Assembly: GCA_944474755.1 (NCBI GenBank)
Contig: OX104123.1
Location: 67,387,898-67,451,897 of the forward strand
Direction of reading: 5' to 3'
DNA: 64,000 bases
Source of the DNA: Limnoperna fortunei
Taxonomy: Eukaryota; Mollusca; Bivalvia; Mytilida; Modiolidae
The translations under genes were made by a program, and so were the position numbers. This document shows positions 1-11,900 of the stretch, one piece after another (within the stretch, counting starts at the first letter, position 1; each line of letters opens with the position of its first letter). The notes beneath the pieces are model-generated. The model had not been told where the DNA came from. It ran no database searches and saw only the letters and a program-made list of their open reading frames with translations.

Positions 1-719
1 TTTAAATAACAGGGGCGTTTTTAAGTTCAGAAGAATACTGCTGAAATTCATGACATTACTCAATATTGTATGACACTGAAATTATCATTAGTTTGAAATT
101 ACACGTGTTGTTTGAAGATTTTGGAATTGAGATCAACAATGATACAAAACTGTACCTCTACTATGAAAGATAAAAAATATCATAGTTTTGTAATATTTAT
201 TTGATATTGCAGCAAAATGTCATTACACTGTCAACACCGACACAATAAAAAGTTCTAAATTTTCACATTTTAAATTCATATGATAAAATTTCACAGATGA
301 CTATTCATCTACTTTTATTATAAATAAAATGTTAATACAACATTTCGTGAAGATGATTTGTGGTCAACTTGTTGAAATGTCATGGGTGACGTTTCATCCA
401 CCTGTCAGTATCAAAAAAATTTCTGAGATGACATATCGTTCCTCTTTTATTAGGACAAAATGTCGCAGACGACATGTTGTCCACCTGAAGGTGTACACAA
501 AATGTCCCAGTAAATATATATTACACCTTTCAGTTCGAACGAAATGTCGAGGATTACATGTCATTGATCTTTTAATTTTAATGAAAGATCAAATATTGTC
601 TGTCGTTCACATTTCTAAAATACAAAAGGTCAATGGTTGCCTTTTCTATGACAAAATTTAACAAAATATGGACTTGGGAGATAGGTCAACTTTTGATAAT
701 ATTTTAGGCTTGACAAAAT
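1..719. other. AT-rich non-genic sequence with a degenerate short repeat
   Basis: No gene or recognisable element is visible. Between about 355 and 620 a motif of the form aaaatgtc...acatgt...ccacctg recurs about four times at loose spacing of 40-60 bases, so the open frame here is best read as an old degenerate tandem repeat and not a coding region. Confidence 0.4.
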
Positions 720-1080
720 GTGAACACAAGACGATTTTTCGTGCAGTGTTGTCTGTATAGAATATTCCGTCTTTACACATTCGTCGCTACATCATATCCA
801 ATATTTATATTATCTTCCGTGTATAATATCCCCTTCTTACATGTTCGTCCGTTTATAAGATCCCATCTTTACAGGTTCGTCTGTATCGAATATCCCGCCC
901 TTACAGGTTCATCCGTGTATTAAATCCCGTCCTTACAGGTTTCCCGTATATTATATCCCGTCTTTACAGGTTCGTCCGCATATCAATCACGTTTTTACAT
1001 GTAGTCCTTATGTCATGTCCCGTCTTTGCAAGTCGTCCGTATATTATATCCCGTCTTTACAGCTGAGTCCGTATATAATA
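720..1080. repeat. 32-bp minisatellite, array in the tail copy of the segmental duplication
   Basis: Degenerate tandem copies of a unit of about 32 bases with core ACAGGTTCGTCCGTATATAA followed by TATCCCGTCTTT. The same unit forms arrays at 6016-6341, 10061-10290 and 12950-14055. The stretch at 860-960 matches 13655-13730 variant by variant (cgaatatcccgc, then ccgtgta), so this array is the paralogue of the later part of the large array and did not arise independently. Short open frames here follow the repeat. Confidence 0.85.
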
Positions 1081-1712
1081 AGTAAACATTACGCCTCGTT
1101 TAGGATGAACAGCACAATAATTAAAATTTATGATAAAATCACCCGAACAAAAAGAAGCATTGCCACTCATTTGAAAGTAATGTTGTCAGATTCTATTACA
1201 ATGATTAGTATTATTTCCTATTCCCTCATAAAACAACACATATTTATATTGTTGTGGTTCATAACATTAAGAATTATTCATAAAATTCCCAATTCCCAAG
1301 GCTCGTTGTTCCGCGAACAAGGTGTCTGAAGAATTTTTATTCGAAGTTTCTTTATTCAGACTGTTCAAAACAACTCTATTCCTCGACGTCCCATCGTTCT
1401 GACGCCTCATTTGTATCATTATTGTGATAAAATATTTCTGTGTAATGGAATGCAGTTGGATACCATTTTAAAACATGGGAGGGAGAAAATCATATTATAC
1501 CTGTCTGAATAATTTTCACAATCAATTTGTAGCTTTGTAATTGAACTAATACAAAATAAATAATTTCGTGAAGTTGAATGAGAAAAGGTTTTGCATTGTA
1601 ATGCTTTAAAGTTATTTAATTTTCATATCAGTAAACACAGGGGTCACGTAAATGAGACGTGACTGTATATACGGTAACGTGTGAAATAAAGCTTAACATG
1701 ATTACTTGATAT
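1081..1712. repeat. Tail of a duplicated unit (copy 0)
   Basis: The segment from the acgcctcgtt motif through gggagggagaaaatcatatt is near-identical to 14630-15065 and, in shortened form, to 10845-11040. It is the 3' end of the unit that is repeated downstream. No coding function is recognised. The remainder to 1712 is unassigned AT-rich sequence. Confidence 0.8.
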
Positions 1713-3095
1713 ATGTCCCAGATTTTGCTGATTTTCATTTCATAAGTTGTAATTGACCATTGGATTACAAAAATGATGACTGTTTGTTATGATTGACCAC
1801 GGTTGCAGTGGTAACTGAGGCCGTCATTTTTTATTATTTCTCATATTGCAAAATTCAATTCCCAATTTGTTATTCAAAAATCATTGTATATTCAATATAA
1901 CGTTTTATTTGATTAATTCACTACCTCGTTGACAATATTCAAACAGTTTCAAGACTAAAAAATAAATGTGTAGTCAGAACGAGGCTATCGAATATGTCAA
2001 GAAATCATGCATTTTTCTGGATTTTTTTTACCAAAAATAACCATTTTTGTCACTTTACTGAGTCCATTTTCAGAAAATGCACAAATCACAAGTACTCATC
2101 ATGAATATAATTACAATAATTGATGATTAATATTAAAAACTTAGAAAAATCTCAATGGGGTAACAAAAGATGTCTATAGAAAACACAGTCAAAGATGGTT
2201 ACCATTGTAGCTTGTAAAAAAAACCAATTCTGTATTGTTCAATATTTCCACACAACTACTGTTTCTTAGGTTTAAACTAAATCATCCTTAATTATTATTT
2301 TATAAACTTAAAATGACATTGAAATCATTTCAGGGTACAGTGTCTCAAGGTAAAGGTCAACTAAAAATTGAGCTTTCGAATATGAAAACCTCGAAGCAAA
2401 ATCAATTTTAAGTGACCTTGAGAACAGCACAAGTTGCTTTGAAAATTTTCTAAGGTCATAATATGTTGAAAAGGTCCTTTTAGGTACATAAGATGACAAC
2501 AATTGTTATCTTGGATCATATTAGAGGTATGGTCATACATATATTAAAAGATCGCAAAATTGCCGTTTTTGTTTTATTACCATGGTAACCAACTTTAACA
2601 GTGTTTTCTAAAGACATTTGCTCTTACCCCATTGAGATTTAAAAAAGAAAATTTAATATTAATCATCAATCTATGTAATTATATTCATGATGAGTATTTG
2701 TAATTGGTGCATTTTCTGAAAATGGAGTCAGAAAAGTGGCAAAAATGGTAATATTTTTTATCAAAAATTATAGAGAATAATGCACTATTTCTTGACATGT
2801 TCAATAGTCTCAGTTTGATCACACATATATTTTAAGTGTTGTAACTGTTTTGAATATTGTCAATGGGATATTGAATTAAGCAAATAAAAAAAAATATGTT
2901 GAATATGAATTTATTTTCCCCTGAAAAATTGGGATTTGAATATTGCCCTTTTTACTGTATTTTAGTCGGCCCAAAATGGCCGCCACGGTTACCATGGCAA
3001 CCGAAGTCAAATCACAACAACCAATCATTATTTTGTGATCCAATGGTCAATTTAAACTAATAAAATGAAAATCAGCAAAACCTCAGACATGTCAT
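1712..3095. mobile_element. Foldback (long inverted-repeat) element
   Basis: The left arm (about 1712-2225) and right arm (about 2560-3095) are inverted copies of each other. Ttgctgattttcatt at the left end pairs with aatgaaaatcagcaa at the right end, and the match continues inward (gaccattggat, cattttcagaaaatgc, tcatcatgaatataatt, ctcaatggggtaa, ggttaccat). The arms are diverged, with scattered mismatches and indels. The loop of about 330 bases has no gene. No transposase is present, so this is a non-autonomous foldback or MITE-type element. The ends are not sharp enough to call a target-site duplication. Confidence 0.75.
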
Positions 3096-3533
3096 GTCTC
3101 ACCCTATATGGAAATCATTTGATCCTTATGGATAATTGGTGCTAATGGTTAACCTACTACACTTCTATGTTCTTTGTTCAACATGCAGCCAAGTGAAACG
3201 CTGGGGTAATATATCGTTATATTGTCCAACGATCTTGTTTCAGGGTAGTGGGAATAGTTTACTGTGAATACAGAAGGTTGTATAGGTAAGTTAAATTCTT
3301 TAAAATTATGTTTTTTATTATTCTGATTTCGGATTAAAAACATAACATTTTTGTAGTAACATGATCGCTTGATAGTATTACTTTATATGAAACACGTCAG
3401 AGATATTATTTGTGGAATTGATTTCCAGTACCAAACCATGTTCTCTGTTGTTTCTGCTTTTGATTATAGCTTTTGCTTAAGAGTTGGACATTTTGAAAAA
3501 TAAAAATAATTTTAAAATAAATTTATATATATA

Positions 3534-4431
3534 CAGTCGAATCTCCATGTCTCGAACTTGGTTGACTCGATACCTCGGTTATGTCGGTATAATTTTTAAG
3601 TCCCGGCATTTTTCCCATATCAACAATGCATTTCTTCCTCGGATGTATCGATCTCGGTTGTTTCTATATTTCGCTTAACTCGATTGATTTTTGCAGTCCG
3701 GACAATATTAATTAGTGCAATTTTAACCTGATTGTCTCGAAGTTAATTTTGCTCTCGATATCGATGTCAAAACTAACAATTTCATTTGTATTTTGTATTG
3801 TTACTTAATACGCGTCTGTTAATTTTAAACACCTGTCTTAGAGCAAAGACGATTTTTGATTGGCTATTACAATTTGAATTGGCAATTTAATAAAACGAAT
3901 TGGTAATCCAAGCGCAGGACATGAATTATTAAGGTTAGTTGATGATCCGCTAATTACTGTCCGAATTATTTTGTCATGTTTAATTAAAAATGACAATTAT
4001 TGAAAATTTCTTTTGATCCGATCAATTATGTATGTGGTTGAGTTTCGTTTCTTTAAAGACATTCTGTCATTTTTGTTGTCAATTACGTAAAAGACAATTT
4101 GTATTGTTTCATTAGTTCTTTCGAACTGTAAGTTGATAAGTGTTTTCTTGAAATGTTTTTCCATAATTTCGTAATAAAGTTTATAAAATATTATTACATT
4201 ATTAATTAATTATTGTCGATTTATGTGAACGGCTAAAATACTTTATATACCGTGACTAAACATGCGATGCCGAAGTTCGAAACCAATATACATGAAATAA
4301 ATATTGTTAGATTTTTTTTTAAATCACATAATGAAAATGACATCACACCCTAAACTCGGTTGACTCGAACTTCGGATAACTCGATATATTTTTTACGGTC
4401 CCGGAAACTTCGACTTATCGAGGTTTGACTG
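3534..4431. mobile_element. Non-autonomous pogo/Tigger-like DNA transposon
   Basis: The element begins CAGTCGAATCTCCATGTC and ends (read on the other strand) CAGTCAAACCTCGATAAGTC, and both ends continue into related tcgaa/actcg-rich subterminal sequence. It is flanked by TA on both sides within a TATATA tract, as expected for the Tc1/mariner-pogo superfamily. Length is 898 bases with no transposase frame, so it is a deletion derivative. The paralogous position in copy 2 (about 11885-11900) lacks it, giving a natural empty site. Family naming rests on the terminal motif, and a search against curated repeats would settle it. Confidence 0.8.
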
Positions 4432-6015
4432 TATATATGTTTTTGCAATAAAATTTACTAGAGGAAGATATTAGCTAAGTTTGACCCCGGTATTTTACAT
4501 GTTTTACAATTTCAGTTGAAATATTACTCAATATTTCATATTCCAACATACCACCCATCTGTTTAACGTTTGACGACTTTTCCTTTTATAAATAAAATTA
4601 AGCTATATATAAATGGATTTGCTATAAAATTTACTAGAGGTATATATTAACCATTTTTGACCGAGTTAAATAAGTTGAACACATATTACTAACAAAGTTG
4701 AAAAATCGTGTTCAGTTCTAGACGACAAAGCCATCCTGTCAAGGTTTTAAGAATCAAGATAATTAAAATCATTTTATATTGATTCCGTAGAACTTCGAAT
4801 TATCTTTTCGAATATGTTTAAATAATATCATTAAATTATCAACCCCATTCAAGCTAACTCATAGAAACATATCGGTTCAAATGTGGACTTCAAAAAATGA
4901 CTGGCCAAATGAAATGCGCCTTAATGACCTAAATGCAATAATTCAATATCTAAAGCTTGTAATATCCGTTAAATATTGTGTGAAAATTTGGTCTAATAAC
5001 TACGTAAATCATTAAAGTTAATTTCTGCCTCGGTTCGGTTTCCGGCTAGCAGAAATACAGACTACTCTTCCTTTTAATTATCTCCCCTGACATGCTTTAC
5101 CGCACGAGTCACATTGCGTGGCACAAGGTAATTTTAACCCACATTTTGAGTACGAGTATCCAATGTATTTGGGTGTACCTGACCCTGAAGAATAAGAACA
5201 AAAACTTAGCGAAACATTAGGTGTGGGAGGAGTGGTCATTGGAGTACCAATTGGGGTCCTTTCACAAAACACCTGTGGCTGTAACCTGGTCTCCTGATAT
5301 GCTAGGTTCAGGAATCATGATAATTGTTAGTGATATTTGCTGTGCCTAGTTAAATAATGGCGTTTTGAACAGCTAATCCCAACTGTGCGCCAGTAAAAAC
5401 AATGACGTGACATGTTTCACTATTAGATTGTTTTTTTAATTTTATCAAAACTTTTTTTGTTTTCATTAACAATATAGGATTATTAACTCTCTTAAAAATA
5501 TTAGGTTATGGATCTGTGATAAGTCTTATTGTAAATAACTTCCTCTTATATATAAAGAAGGGCAGTGAAAACTTTACGAATCCGGGTCCTTTCGCCCTGA
5601 GTTAGTTTGCCCGAAGTCCGTTAACGAAGTTTGGTTAATATATTTATATACGATGTTTTATATCATAATGATAAATTACATGCCAAAAGAGATTTAACTA
5701 CTGTTTTGTTAATTTATATATATATGTTTGCAGTTCACCACTGTTTGATATAAATTTAGTATATGATTGATAAATGTAATGATGTTTGAGTTACATTTTA
5801 ATTGTTGTTTTGTTTATTTTAAAACAGACTTGCCGAATTTAAGTTGTAGAAATTGTAATCATTAAAATCATTTTATTAACGATCAAAGCAGGACAGTCTA
5901 TACTAATAATATTGACTGTCCCTAATCAAAGAAACTTAGTAGTAAGTGATCTTATAATTATATTTTATTCATTAATTGAAGCCATTTGCTCCATTTTTAA
6001 TCATAAAACATAACT
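4432..6015. other. Non-genic sequence of duplicated unit, copy 1
   Basis: Aligned with 11890-12950 except for 5262-5826, which copy 2 lacks. No coding sequence is supported. The short frame near 5078-5272 is not conserved as a frame between the copies: the duplicate near 12600-12770 carries indels. Confidence 0.5.
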
Positions 6016-6341
6016 TCCCGTCTTTACAGGTTCGTCCGTATAGAATATCTCGTCTTTACAGGTTCGTACGTATATATCAAATTTATTCAGGATCTTCCGT
6101 GTATAATATCTACTTTTTACACTTTAGTCCGTTTATAATATCCCGTCTTTAAAGGTTCGTCTGTATAGATTATCCCGTCTTTACAGGTTCGTCCGTATAT
6201 ATTATTCCGTCTTTAAATGTTTGTCCGTATATAATATCCCATCTTCATACTTTGTCCGTTGATAAGATCCCATCTTCACAAGCTTGTCCGTATATAATAT
6301 TCCGTCTATACAAGTCGTCCGTATATTATATCTCATCTTTA
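6016..6341. repeat. 32-bp minisatellite, left half of copy 1 array
   Basis: About ten degenerate copies of the 32-base unit (ttcgtccgtatataatatcc). The array is interrupted at a TA by the element that begins at 6342, and its continuation resumes at 10061. Confidence 0.85.
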
Positions 6342-6377
6342 CAGTACTTGAGATTGAAGACGCAACACTTTTATCAA

Positions 6378-6545
6378 TCCGTCAGCGATCCGTCAGCGTT
6401 CCAAAATCCGTCACCAATCAGTTATCAATCAGTCAGATCAGTCAAATCGTTCCTAATCCGTCAGATCGTTTCCAATCCGTCCATCCGTCAATTGACCGGT
6501 TTGGAACGATTTGACTGATCTGACGGATTGATTTGGACTGATCGC
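6378..6545. repeat. Subterminal CCGTCA-rich repeats with inverted arms
   Basis: The motif aatccgtca recurs repeatedly. Cagatcagtcaaatcgttcc (6431-6450 region) is matched by its reverse complement ggaacgatttgactgatctg (about 6503-6522). Related motifs lie inside the right end at 9840-10030. Organisation of this kind is typical of subterminal transposase-binding regions, but that role is inferred. Confidence 0.6.
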
Positions 6546-6689
6546 TCCAATCCGTCCATTCATCTTCCGGTTAGTAAAATTAATATTTCGAAATGTGAAA
6601 ATTCGTTTCACTCGCAAATATTAGAAGTATAAAAATGTCAACTGTTATGTCCTCATTGATGAATCGTTTTATCTAATAATAAGGCTAAA

Positions 6690-7090
6690 ACTGGTCTAAA
6701 GTTATTAATAAAAAAATAGAAATTCCCCCAATCTATTACTAATGCATCTGTGACGAAATATAAACATTACATAGCGTAATTTTATTAACAAAATAATTAA
6801 AACAAAGTAAAATTAAAAAGGCACACACACAATGACTTTAAAAAAGCATCTCGGGTGCCAAGGCCCATTCCGTATTTTGAAAGCGGAAAACGTCTAGTCT
6901 AAAGTTATAAATGATAAATGGAAATCCCCCCCCCCCCGAAAAAAATCTATCACTCATGCATCTTTGACGGCATATAAACATCGCATTATTAAAAAAAAAT
7001 AATTAAAAAAAGAAATGAAAAAAACCACACACACAATAAATTCAAAAATTATTTGGCCTCGCATGCCAAGGCGTACATCTCGTATTTGTC
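6690..7090. repeat. Tandem duplication of about 200 bp
   Basis: The stretch starting ggtctaaagttattaat (about 6693) recurs as gtctaaagttataaatg (about 6896). Both continue through gaaattccccc, atgcatct and cacacacacaat to tgccaaggc. Divergence is substantial, including a C homopolymer in the second copy. It is non-coding. Confidence 0.7.
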
Positions 7091-7443
7091 TTTGAAAAGT
7101 TTAAAAGTGGAAAAAGCGAGAAAAACGTGAAGGCAAAATCGTAACATTTGTTCACTTCGCCTTTTCGCGGTAGCATTATATGTATGTTTGAAGTTTGTTT
7201 AACACTATTTTTCAAGAATTATATTCGTTTCTATAATATGACGTCGAGTGTTTATTGGGAAGAGCTGGAGTACCCAACGAAATTTATAGGGATGTGTCGA
7301 GCACACCATCTCGCTGTAAGGATCAAACAGACAACTTGGTGATCAATAATAGGTTACTGCTACCTTAACCTCCGAGGTCGTGGTTTTTTTATTGTAAACG
7401 TTAAAAAGATCATATGTCGTGGTTTGATCAGTTTTTTTTTTCT

Positions 7444-8057
7444 TTGCCATAGTTCCTATGAATTCCAGTGTATAATACTGAATAAGATTTACGACAAAAG
7501 CGAAAACATATATTTATATATTTTATTAACTACCCCATAGTGTCACATGAATTTACACAGAATTAAATAAAGAATAAACTTATGTGCCACAGTTCCTAAA
7601 AATTCCGCTGTATACTGAATAAGATTCACGACAAATGCGAAAACATCTATTTATATATTTTATTCACTATATATCTCATTGTGTCAAATGAATTTCCAGA
7701 GAATTAAATCTCAAATAAAAAATAAGGGGCCTCGTTGGCCGAGTGGTCAATGTAGTTCGTCTACTATTGACCACGTGGTCTGGCAACACAGAGATTGCGG
7801 GTTCAATTCTCACTGCAGGCAGGGTGTACTAGACTCCAATCTTAATTGACAAGGATTGCCAGTTTTCCTACCGCAGGTCGGGGGTTTTCTCCGGGTACTC
7901 CGGCTTCATACTGTGCCACAATTCCTAAGAATTCCGGCGGTGTATAATACTGAATACGATTTACGACAAAAGCGAAAACATCTATTTATATATTTTATTC
8001 AATATCTCATTGTGTCACATGAATTTACACAGAAATAAATCTCAAATAAAGATTAAA
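7444..8057. repeat. Three tandem copies of a ~135-bp unit, split by a SINE
   Basis: Copies begin near 7445, 7580 and 7912 with tgccatagttcctatgaatt-like sequence and run through gcgaaaacatctatttatat to a caaataaa tail. A SINE (7724-7908) lies between copies two and three. The open frame at 7856-8038 is a product of SINE plus repeat and is not a gene. Confidence 0.75.
7724..7908 (+). mobile_element. tRNA-derived SINE, 3' truncated
   Basis: The head is tRNA-like, with A-box TGGCCGAGTGGTCAATG and B-box GGGTTCAATTC about 60 bases apart. The body cactgcaggcagggtg...gactccaatctt...ttgccagttttcctacc...gtactccggctt is shared with six other copies in the window. The last part (aataaaaactggacgccatg and onward) is missing. 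RNA polymerase III would be expected to start at the head. It resembles molluscan tRNA-SINEs of the RUDI/V type, but I cannot confirm the family. Confidence 0.8.
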
Positions 8058-8383
8058 CTACTAACCACGTTTGTATATCGAAGCTTATGAGTTAAAAATG
8101 CGAACATGTAAGCGTAGTACGAAAATCAATTCTGCTTTCGCATTTTAGCCGTAGCAATTTGTTTATTTTACGATGTCTGTTAAAGTCATAACACGGTTAA
8201 TGATATATAAGTATAAAGGGTTTCCTTTAAATTCGGAAGTACTTGAAATTAGTTGATATGTTTAACACAGCTGCCAAGCGCGTCCTCATCTGGCGAACAT
8301 GGGATGTTCTCCGGTTTTTTATTTTATTTTTTGGTAGGGGGTGGGGTGGTTTGCCTCTTTGTCCTTCTTTCTCTAATTGATTG

Positions 8384-8632
8384 AAGGGGCCGAATGGTGA
8401 TGTTAGTTCATCAACTATTGATCACGTGGTCTGTCAACACTGAGGTTTAGGGTTCGAATCTCACTGCAGGCAGGGTGCACTCGACTTAATTGAAAGGGAG
8501 CCAGTTTTCCTACTGGAGGACGGGTGTTTTATCCGGTACTCCGGCTTCCTCCTCAAATAAAAACTGGACGCCATGATATAGCTGAAAAATTGTTGAAAGT
8601 GTATTAAACAATATTTAAACAAGCAAACAAAT
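8384..8632 (+). mobile_element. tRNA-derived SINE, near full length
   Basis: Same family as 7724-7908. The A-box is degraded (ggccgaatggtgatg) and the B-box intact (gggttcgaatctc). Body and tail are complete: ggtactccggcttcctcc, aataaaaactggacgccatg, atatagctgaaaaattgttg, ending in an ACAAGCAAACAAA tail. Confidence 0.8.
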
Positions 8633-8936
8633 CTAATTGATTTATATTTAACTTATTCTCGTCATGAATGAAGCTGAAATACTCTCGCTGAAAGAAAAGC
8701 AAACAATCAATCAATACAATAAGTTATTATTTAAATTGAATGACACTCTTTTAAAGGGCAAGTTTTGAAATGGTTCTGTTTCATCGATATGACACTGTAA
8801 TGACAATGTTAAGACCTAAACAATTTATAACGTTTTGTTTAAAAAATTACTATTTCGTACTGAAACACGTGTCTATCTGTAACACATTTTTACGCTTAGC
8901 TTCAGAATTAGCAGACAATTCTCCCCGGCGTTATTG

Positions 8937-9160
8937 GGGCCTAGGTGGCTGATTGGTTAATCATCTACTAGTTGTCACATGCCTGTCAACAGGTTGCGGA
9001 TTTTCGAACGACTGCAGATAGGGTGCCCGACTCCACTTTAATTGACAAAAGACTGTCGGTTTTTTACCTGTACTCCGGCTTTCTTCCACCCCACCCCCAA
9101 TAAAAAATGGACGCCATGAAACAAATGGAACAATCCAGCGTAATTGTATGTATACTTTTT
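8937..9160 (+). mobile_element. tRNA-derived SINE, diverged
   Basis: Shares ggggcctaggtggctgattg (head), a ggttgcggattttcgaacg B-box region, ctgcagatagggtg, tgtactccggctttcttcc and aaaaatggacgccatg with the other copies. It is more decayed, with a disrupted A-box. Confidence 0.75.
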
Positions 9161-9839
9161 TAAACAAATTTTATTGCCTTTCCAATAAAACTTGCGACAA
9201 GAATCGCTGTATATTTTACAATACAACTTTTTGTTTAGTAAACAATGCGTTTTGATTGACAATGATTGTTTTACAGTTGAACAATTGTTATGCACAACAG
9301 TTTTATAATTGTATTTAAAATTTTGTAGACTAAATAAAAACACACAGGCATACATTTAAGTAACTAATAATGATGTCAAAAAGAGGCCACGTTCTTTCCT
9401 TAATGTGAAATAAATGTGTTACTGATTGGGGGAGTCGGGTCGGCTTAATATATGACAAAAAATATACATATAACAGGTCGCAAAAAATAAAACAGGCCGA
9501 AATCACGAGTCGCGGGAATAAAAAAAGAGAATCAATAATGGATTACGAAAAAAAAATTACCTCTTCGTTACTGATGTGCCTTAAATAGAAGTTTTTTGAA
9601 GGTTTACAGGACTCGGTTCGCAGATATGTCCTTCTTTAAAGAAATGTGCTTAGTTATATAATATAAAGAAAACAATTTTTCTTTAAATATGTTTATTTAT
9701 TCATTTAGAACGAGACATTGTATTAACAATTCTTTTAAACGCATGTTTTTATTTTATTATAAAAAAGATATAATAAATGCATATATTATATACAAATGAC
9801 TCAGAATCCGTTTTATCTTTAAATTTATTAATTTATACG
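9161..9839. other. AT-rich interior of the TA-flanked element
   Basis: No transposase motif, RNA gene or repeat is recognised. The open frame of about 100 codons at 9038-9355 overlaps the SINE and shows no family resemblance, so it is not called. Confidence 0.4.
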
Positions 9840-10060
9840 AATCCGTCAATTAACTAACCGCTATATGCATATAATTAAATGACGGATTCTGGATCGCACT
9901 GATCGCATTGATCGCTGACGGTTACCAAGGTAATGACGGATTCATAATTTTGGACGGATGTAGTCATCATCAATCAGTCAGCGATCCGTCAGCGTTCCAA
10001 AATCCGTCAGCAATCAGTTATCAATCAGTCAAAGTGTTGCGTTTACAGGTGCAAGTACTG

Positions 10061-10290
10061 TACAGGTTCGTCCGTATATAATATCTCGTCTTTAAAGGTT
10101 CGTCCGTATATAATATATCGTCTTTACAGGTTTGTCCGTATATAGTGTCCCGTCTTTACAGGTTCGTCCATATACTGTATCCTGTCTTTACAGGTCGTCA
10201 GTAAATATAGTATCTCGTGTTTACAGGTTCGTCCGTATATTATATCTCGTCTTTACATGTTCGTCCGAATATCGAACATGCAAAAAATCA
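10061..10290. repeat. 32-bp minisatellite, right half of copy 1 array
   Basis: Continues the array interrupted at 6341. The order of variant units (tctcgtctttaaagg, atatcgtctttacaggttt, tatagtgtcccg) equals that of 13277-13370 in copy 2, so the two halves were contiguous before the insertion. Confidence 0.85.
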
Positions 10291-11040
10291 CATACACGAG
10301 AACGTGTGCAATTAATTTGAGAGGACCGGAGTTAATCTGTCTCAAATTGCTTTTTAATGTTGTAGAGCATTAATGCGAAATCAAATAGTTTTGTGATGCA
10401 TGTGGCGCTCAAGTTGACGGAAAGAAATATGAATTATACAATTCTTCTCATTATTTAAAACTAAAGATTTCCAAAGGTATGCAACGTCCCCAAATATCTC
10501 AAATATATTTCCCCGACCCCAACAGAATGAACTTAATTCTTGAAATTATCGTTATAATGTGTTTAAATTATATAATAATATTAAAATTGTTTAATAGATT
10601 AATTTGCTGTATAGAAAATATATACTTATATTGCAAAACAAATTCAATAATTGACAAAAAAAAATGTGTAAATAAATAAATTGTTCTTTTGTGCAAAATA
10701 ATTCTAGAGAACAATGTAATCAATAAATCGTACACATTGCATTGTTCGTGTATTTAAAGGCAAGTAGGTGTAACGATGTTTGAAATGACTCTTTTAGATA
10801 TACTGAAAACAAACATTGTATACTAAACCCAAGTAATCATTACGCCTCGTTTAAGATGAACAGCACAAGAATTAAAATTAATGATACAATCTTCCGAACA
10901 AAACTACAAATGAAGCATTGTCACTCATTTGAAAGTAATGTTGTCAGATTATATTACGATGTTTAGTATTATTTTCTATTCCCTCATAAAACAAGACATA
11001 TTTATATTGTTGTGGTTCATAACATTAAGAATTATGGACA
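10291..11040. repeat. Post-array part of duplicated unit, copy 1
   Basis: Near-identical to 14060-14830, starting with catgcaaaaaatcacataca. Short frames such as 10479-10679 appear in both copies (14263-14454) with different end points, which argues for shared DNA and against a conserved protein. Confidence 0.75.
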
Positions 11041-11507
11041 TAATGATATGATGAAATTACATGTAAACGCGATCGTGATGTATAAAAACTTTACGCATAT
11101 ATTTGGATCGCGTGACAGGGTGACCTGATTGTGCAGTCTTTAGGTTCGCGAATTCTGTAAATCCCAGACTGCTTTTATATGACATGTTCTATACTAGATC
11201 ATTTTTGAACGACTTAGAGACAAGATTCTGCACCACATCATCTGTGTATCCCAAGAAATAACAAAAAAAGGCAATGTGATGTTACTATAAAGAATCTTAA
11301 TTTCAGCCCCTTACCGTCCATTTAATGACCGGTTGCTTCTTACAACTACACATTTCGTAATATATAGAAGTTATGTTTTCATCCTTGCATAGACTAGTGC
11401 TTCGTGATCTATGAAGACACAAAAACAAGAAAAACCAGATATAACACGAAGTAACTAGATCAGTTAATTAATTTTTCTGTATGTTCTAACAATGCAAATA
11501 TAATAAT
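11041..11507. other. Spacer between copies 1 and 2
   Basis: No gene, repeat or RNA is recognised. The segment lacks a counterpart in the other copies. Confidence 0.4.
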
Positions 11508-11884
11508 AGTTAACCTGCTACACTTCTATGTTCTTTGTTCAACATACAGCCAATTGAAACGCTGGGGTAATATATCGTTATATTGTCCAACAATCTCGTT
11601 TCAGAATAGTCGGAATAGTTTACGGTGAATACAGAATGTTGTATAGGTAAGTTAAATTCTTTAAAATTATGTTTTTGATTATTCTGATTTCGGATTAAAA
11701 ACATAACTTTTTATAGTTACAGGATCGCTTGATAGTATTACTTTATATGAAACAGGTCAGCGATATTATTTGTGGAATTGATTTCCAGTACCAAACCATG
11801 TTCTCTTTTGTTTCTGCTTTTGCTTTTAACTGTTTTTGATTAAGAGTTGGGCATTTTTAAAATTAAAAATAATTTTAAAATAAA

Positions 11885-11900
11885 GATATATATATATGTT
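11885..11900. other. Empty target site of the pogo-like element
   Basis: Reads agatatatatatatgttttgc, while copy 1 reads ttatatatata, then the 898-base element, then tatatatgtttttgc. Flanks on both sides align, which defines the insertion boundaries at a TA. Confidence 0.8.

Larger units (their letters stand above)
6342..10060. mobile_element. TA-flanked terminal-inverted-repeat element, 3.7 kb, with nested SINEs
   Basis: The left end reads CAGTACTTG...ACGCAACACTTT and the right end, on the opposite strand, reads CAGTACTTG...ACGCAACACTTTGAC. TA lies immediately outside both ends (6340-6341 and 10061-10062). Copy 2 of the duplication has a single TA at 13275-13276 in an otherwise identical minisatellite context, so the target duplication is demonstrated directly. 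CAGT ends plus TA fit the Tc1/mariner-type superfamilies. Subterminal ATCCGTCAGC-type motifs are repeated many times (6378-6545 and 9840-10030) and may be transposase-binding repeats. No transposase frame is visible. The interior holds tandem repeats and three SINE copies. Confidence 0.8.
3140..11040. repeat. Segmental duplication, copy 1 (insertion-swollen)
   Basis: Colinear with 11508-14830. Matching landmarks are the start (ttctatgttctttgttcaac), the stretch at 4440-5260 with 11890-12770, 5826-6341 with 12770-13276, and 10061-11035 with 13277-14825. Extra DNA in this copy comprises a pogo-like element (3534-4431), 5262-5826, and a TA-flanked element (6342-10060). Copy 2 in turn has about 90 bases near 12260-12350 that are missing here but have a counterpart in diverged copy 3. 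No host gene is recognised inside. Confidence 0.85.

Noticed and set aside
7724..7800. A functional tRNA gene at the SINE heads
   Set aside because: A- and B-boxes are present but the sequence does not close into a cloverleaf, and the same head is attached to a shared SINE body in several places.
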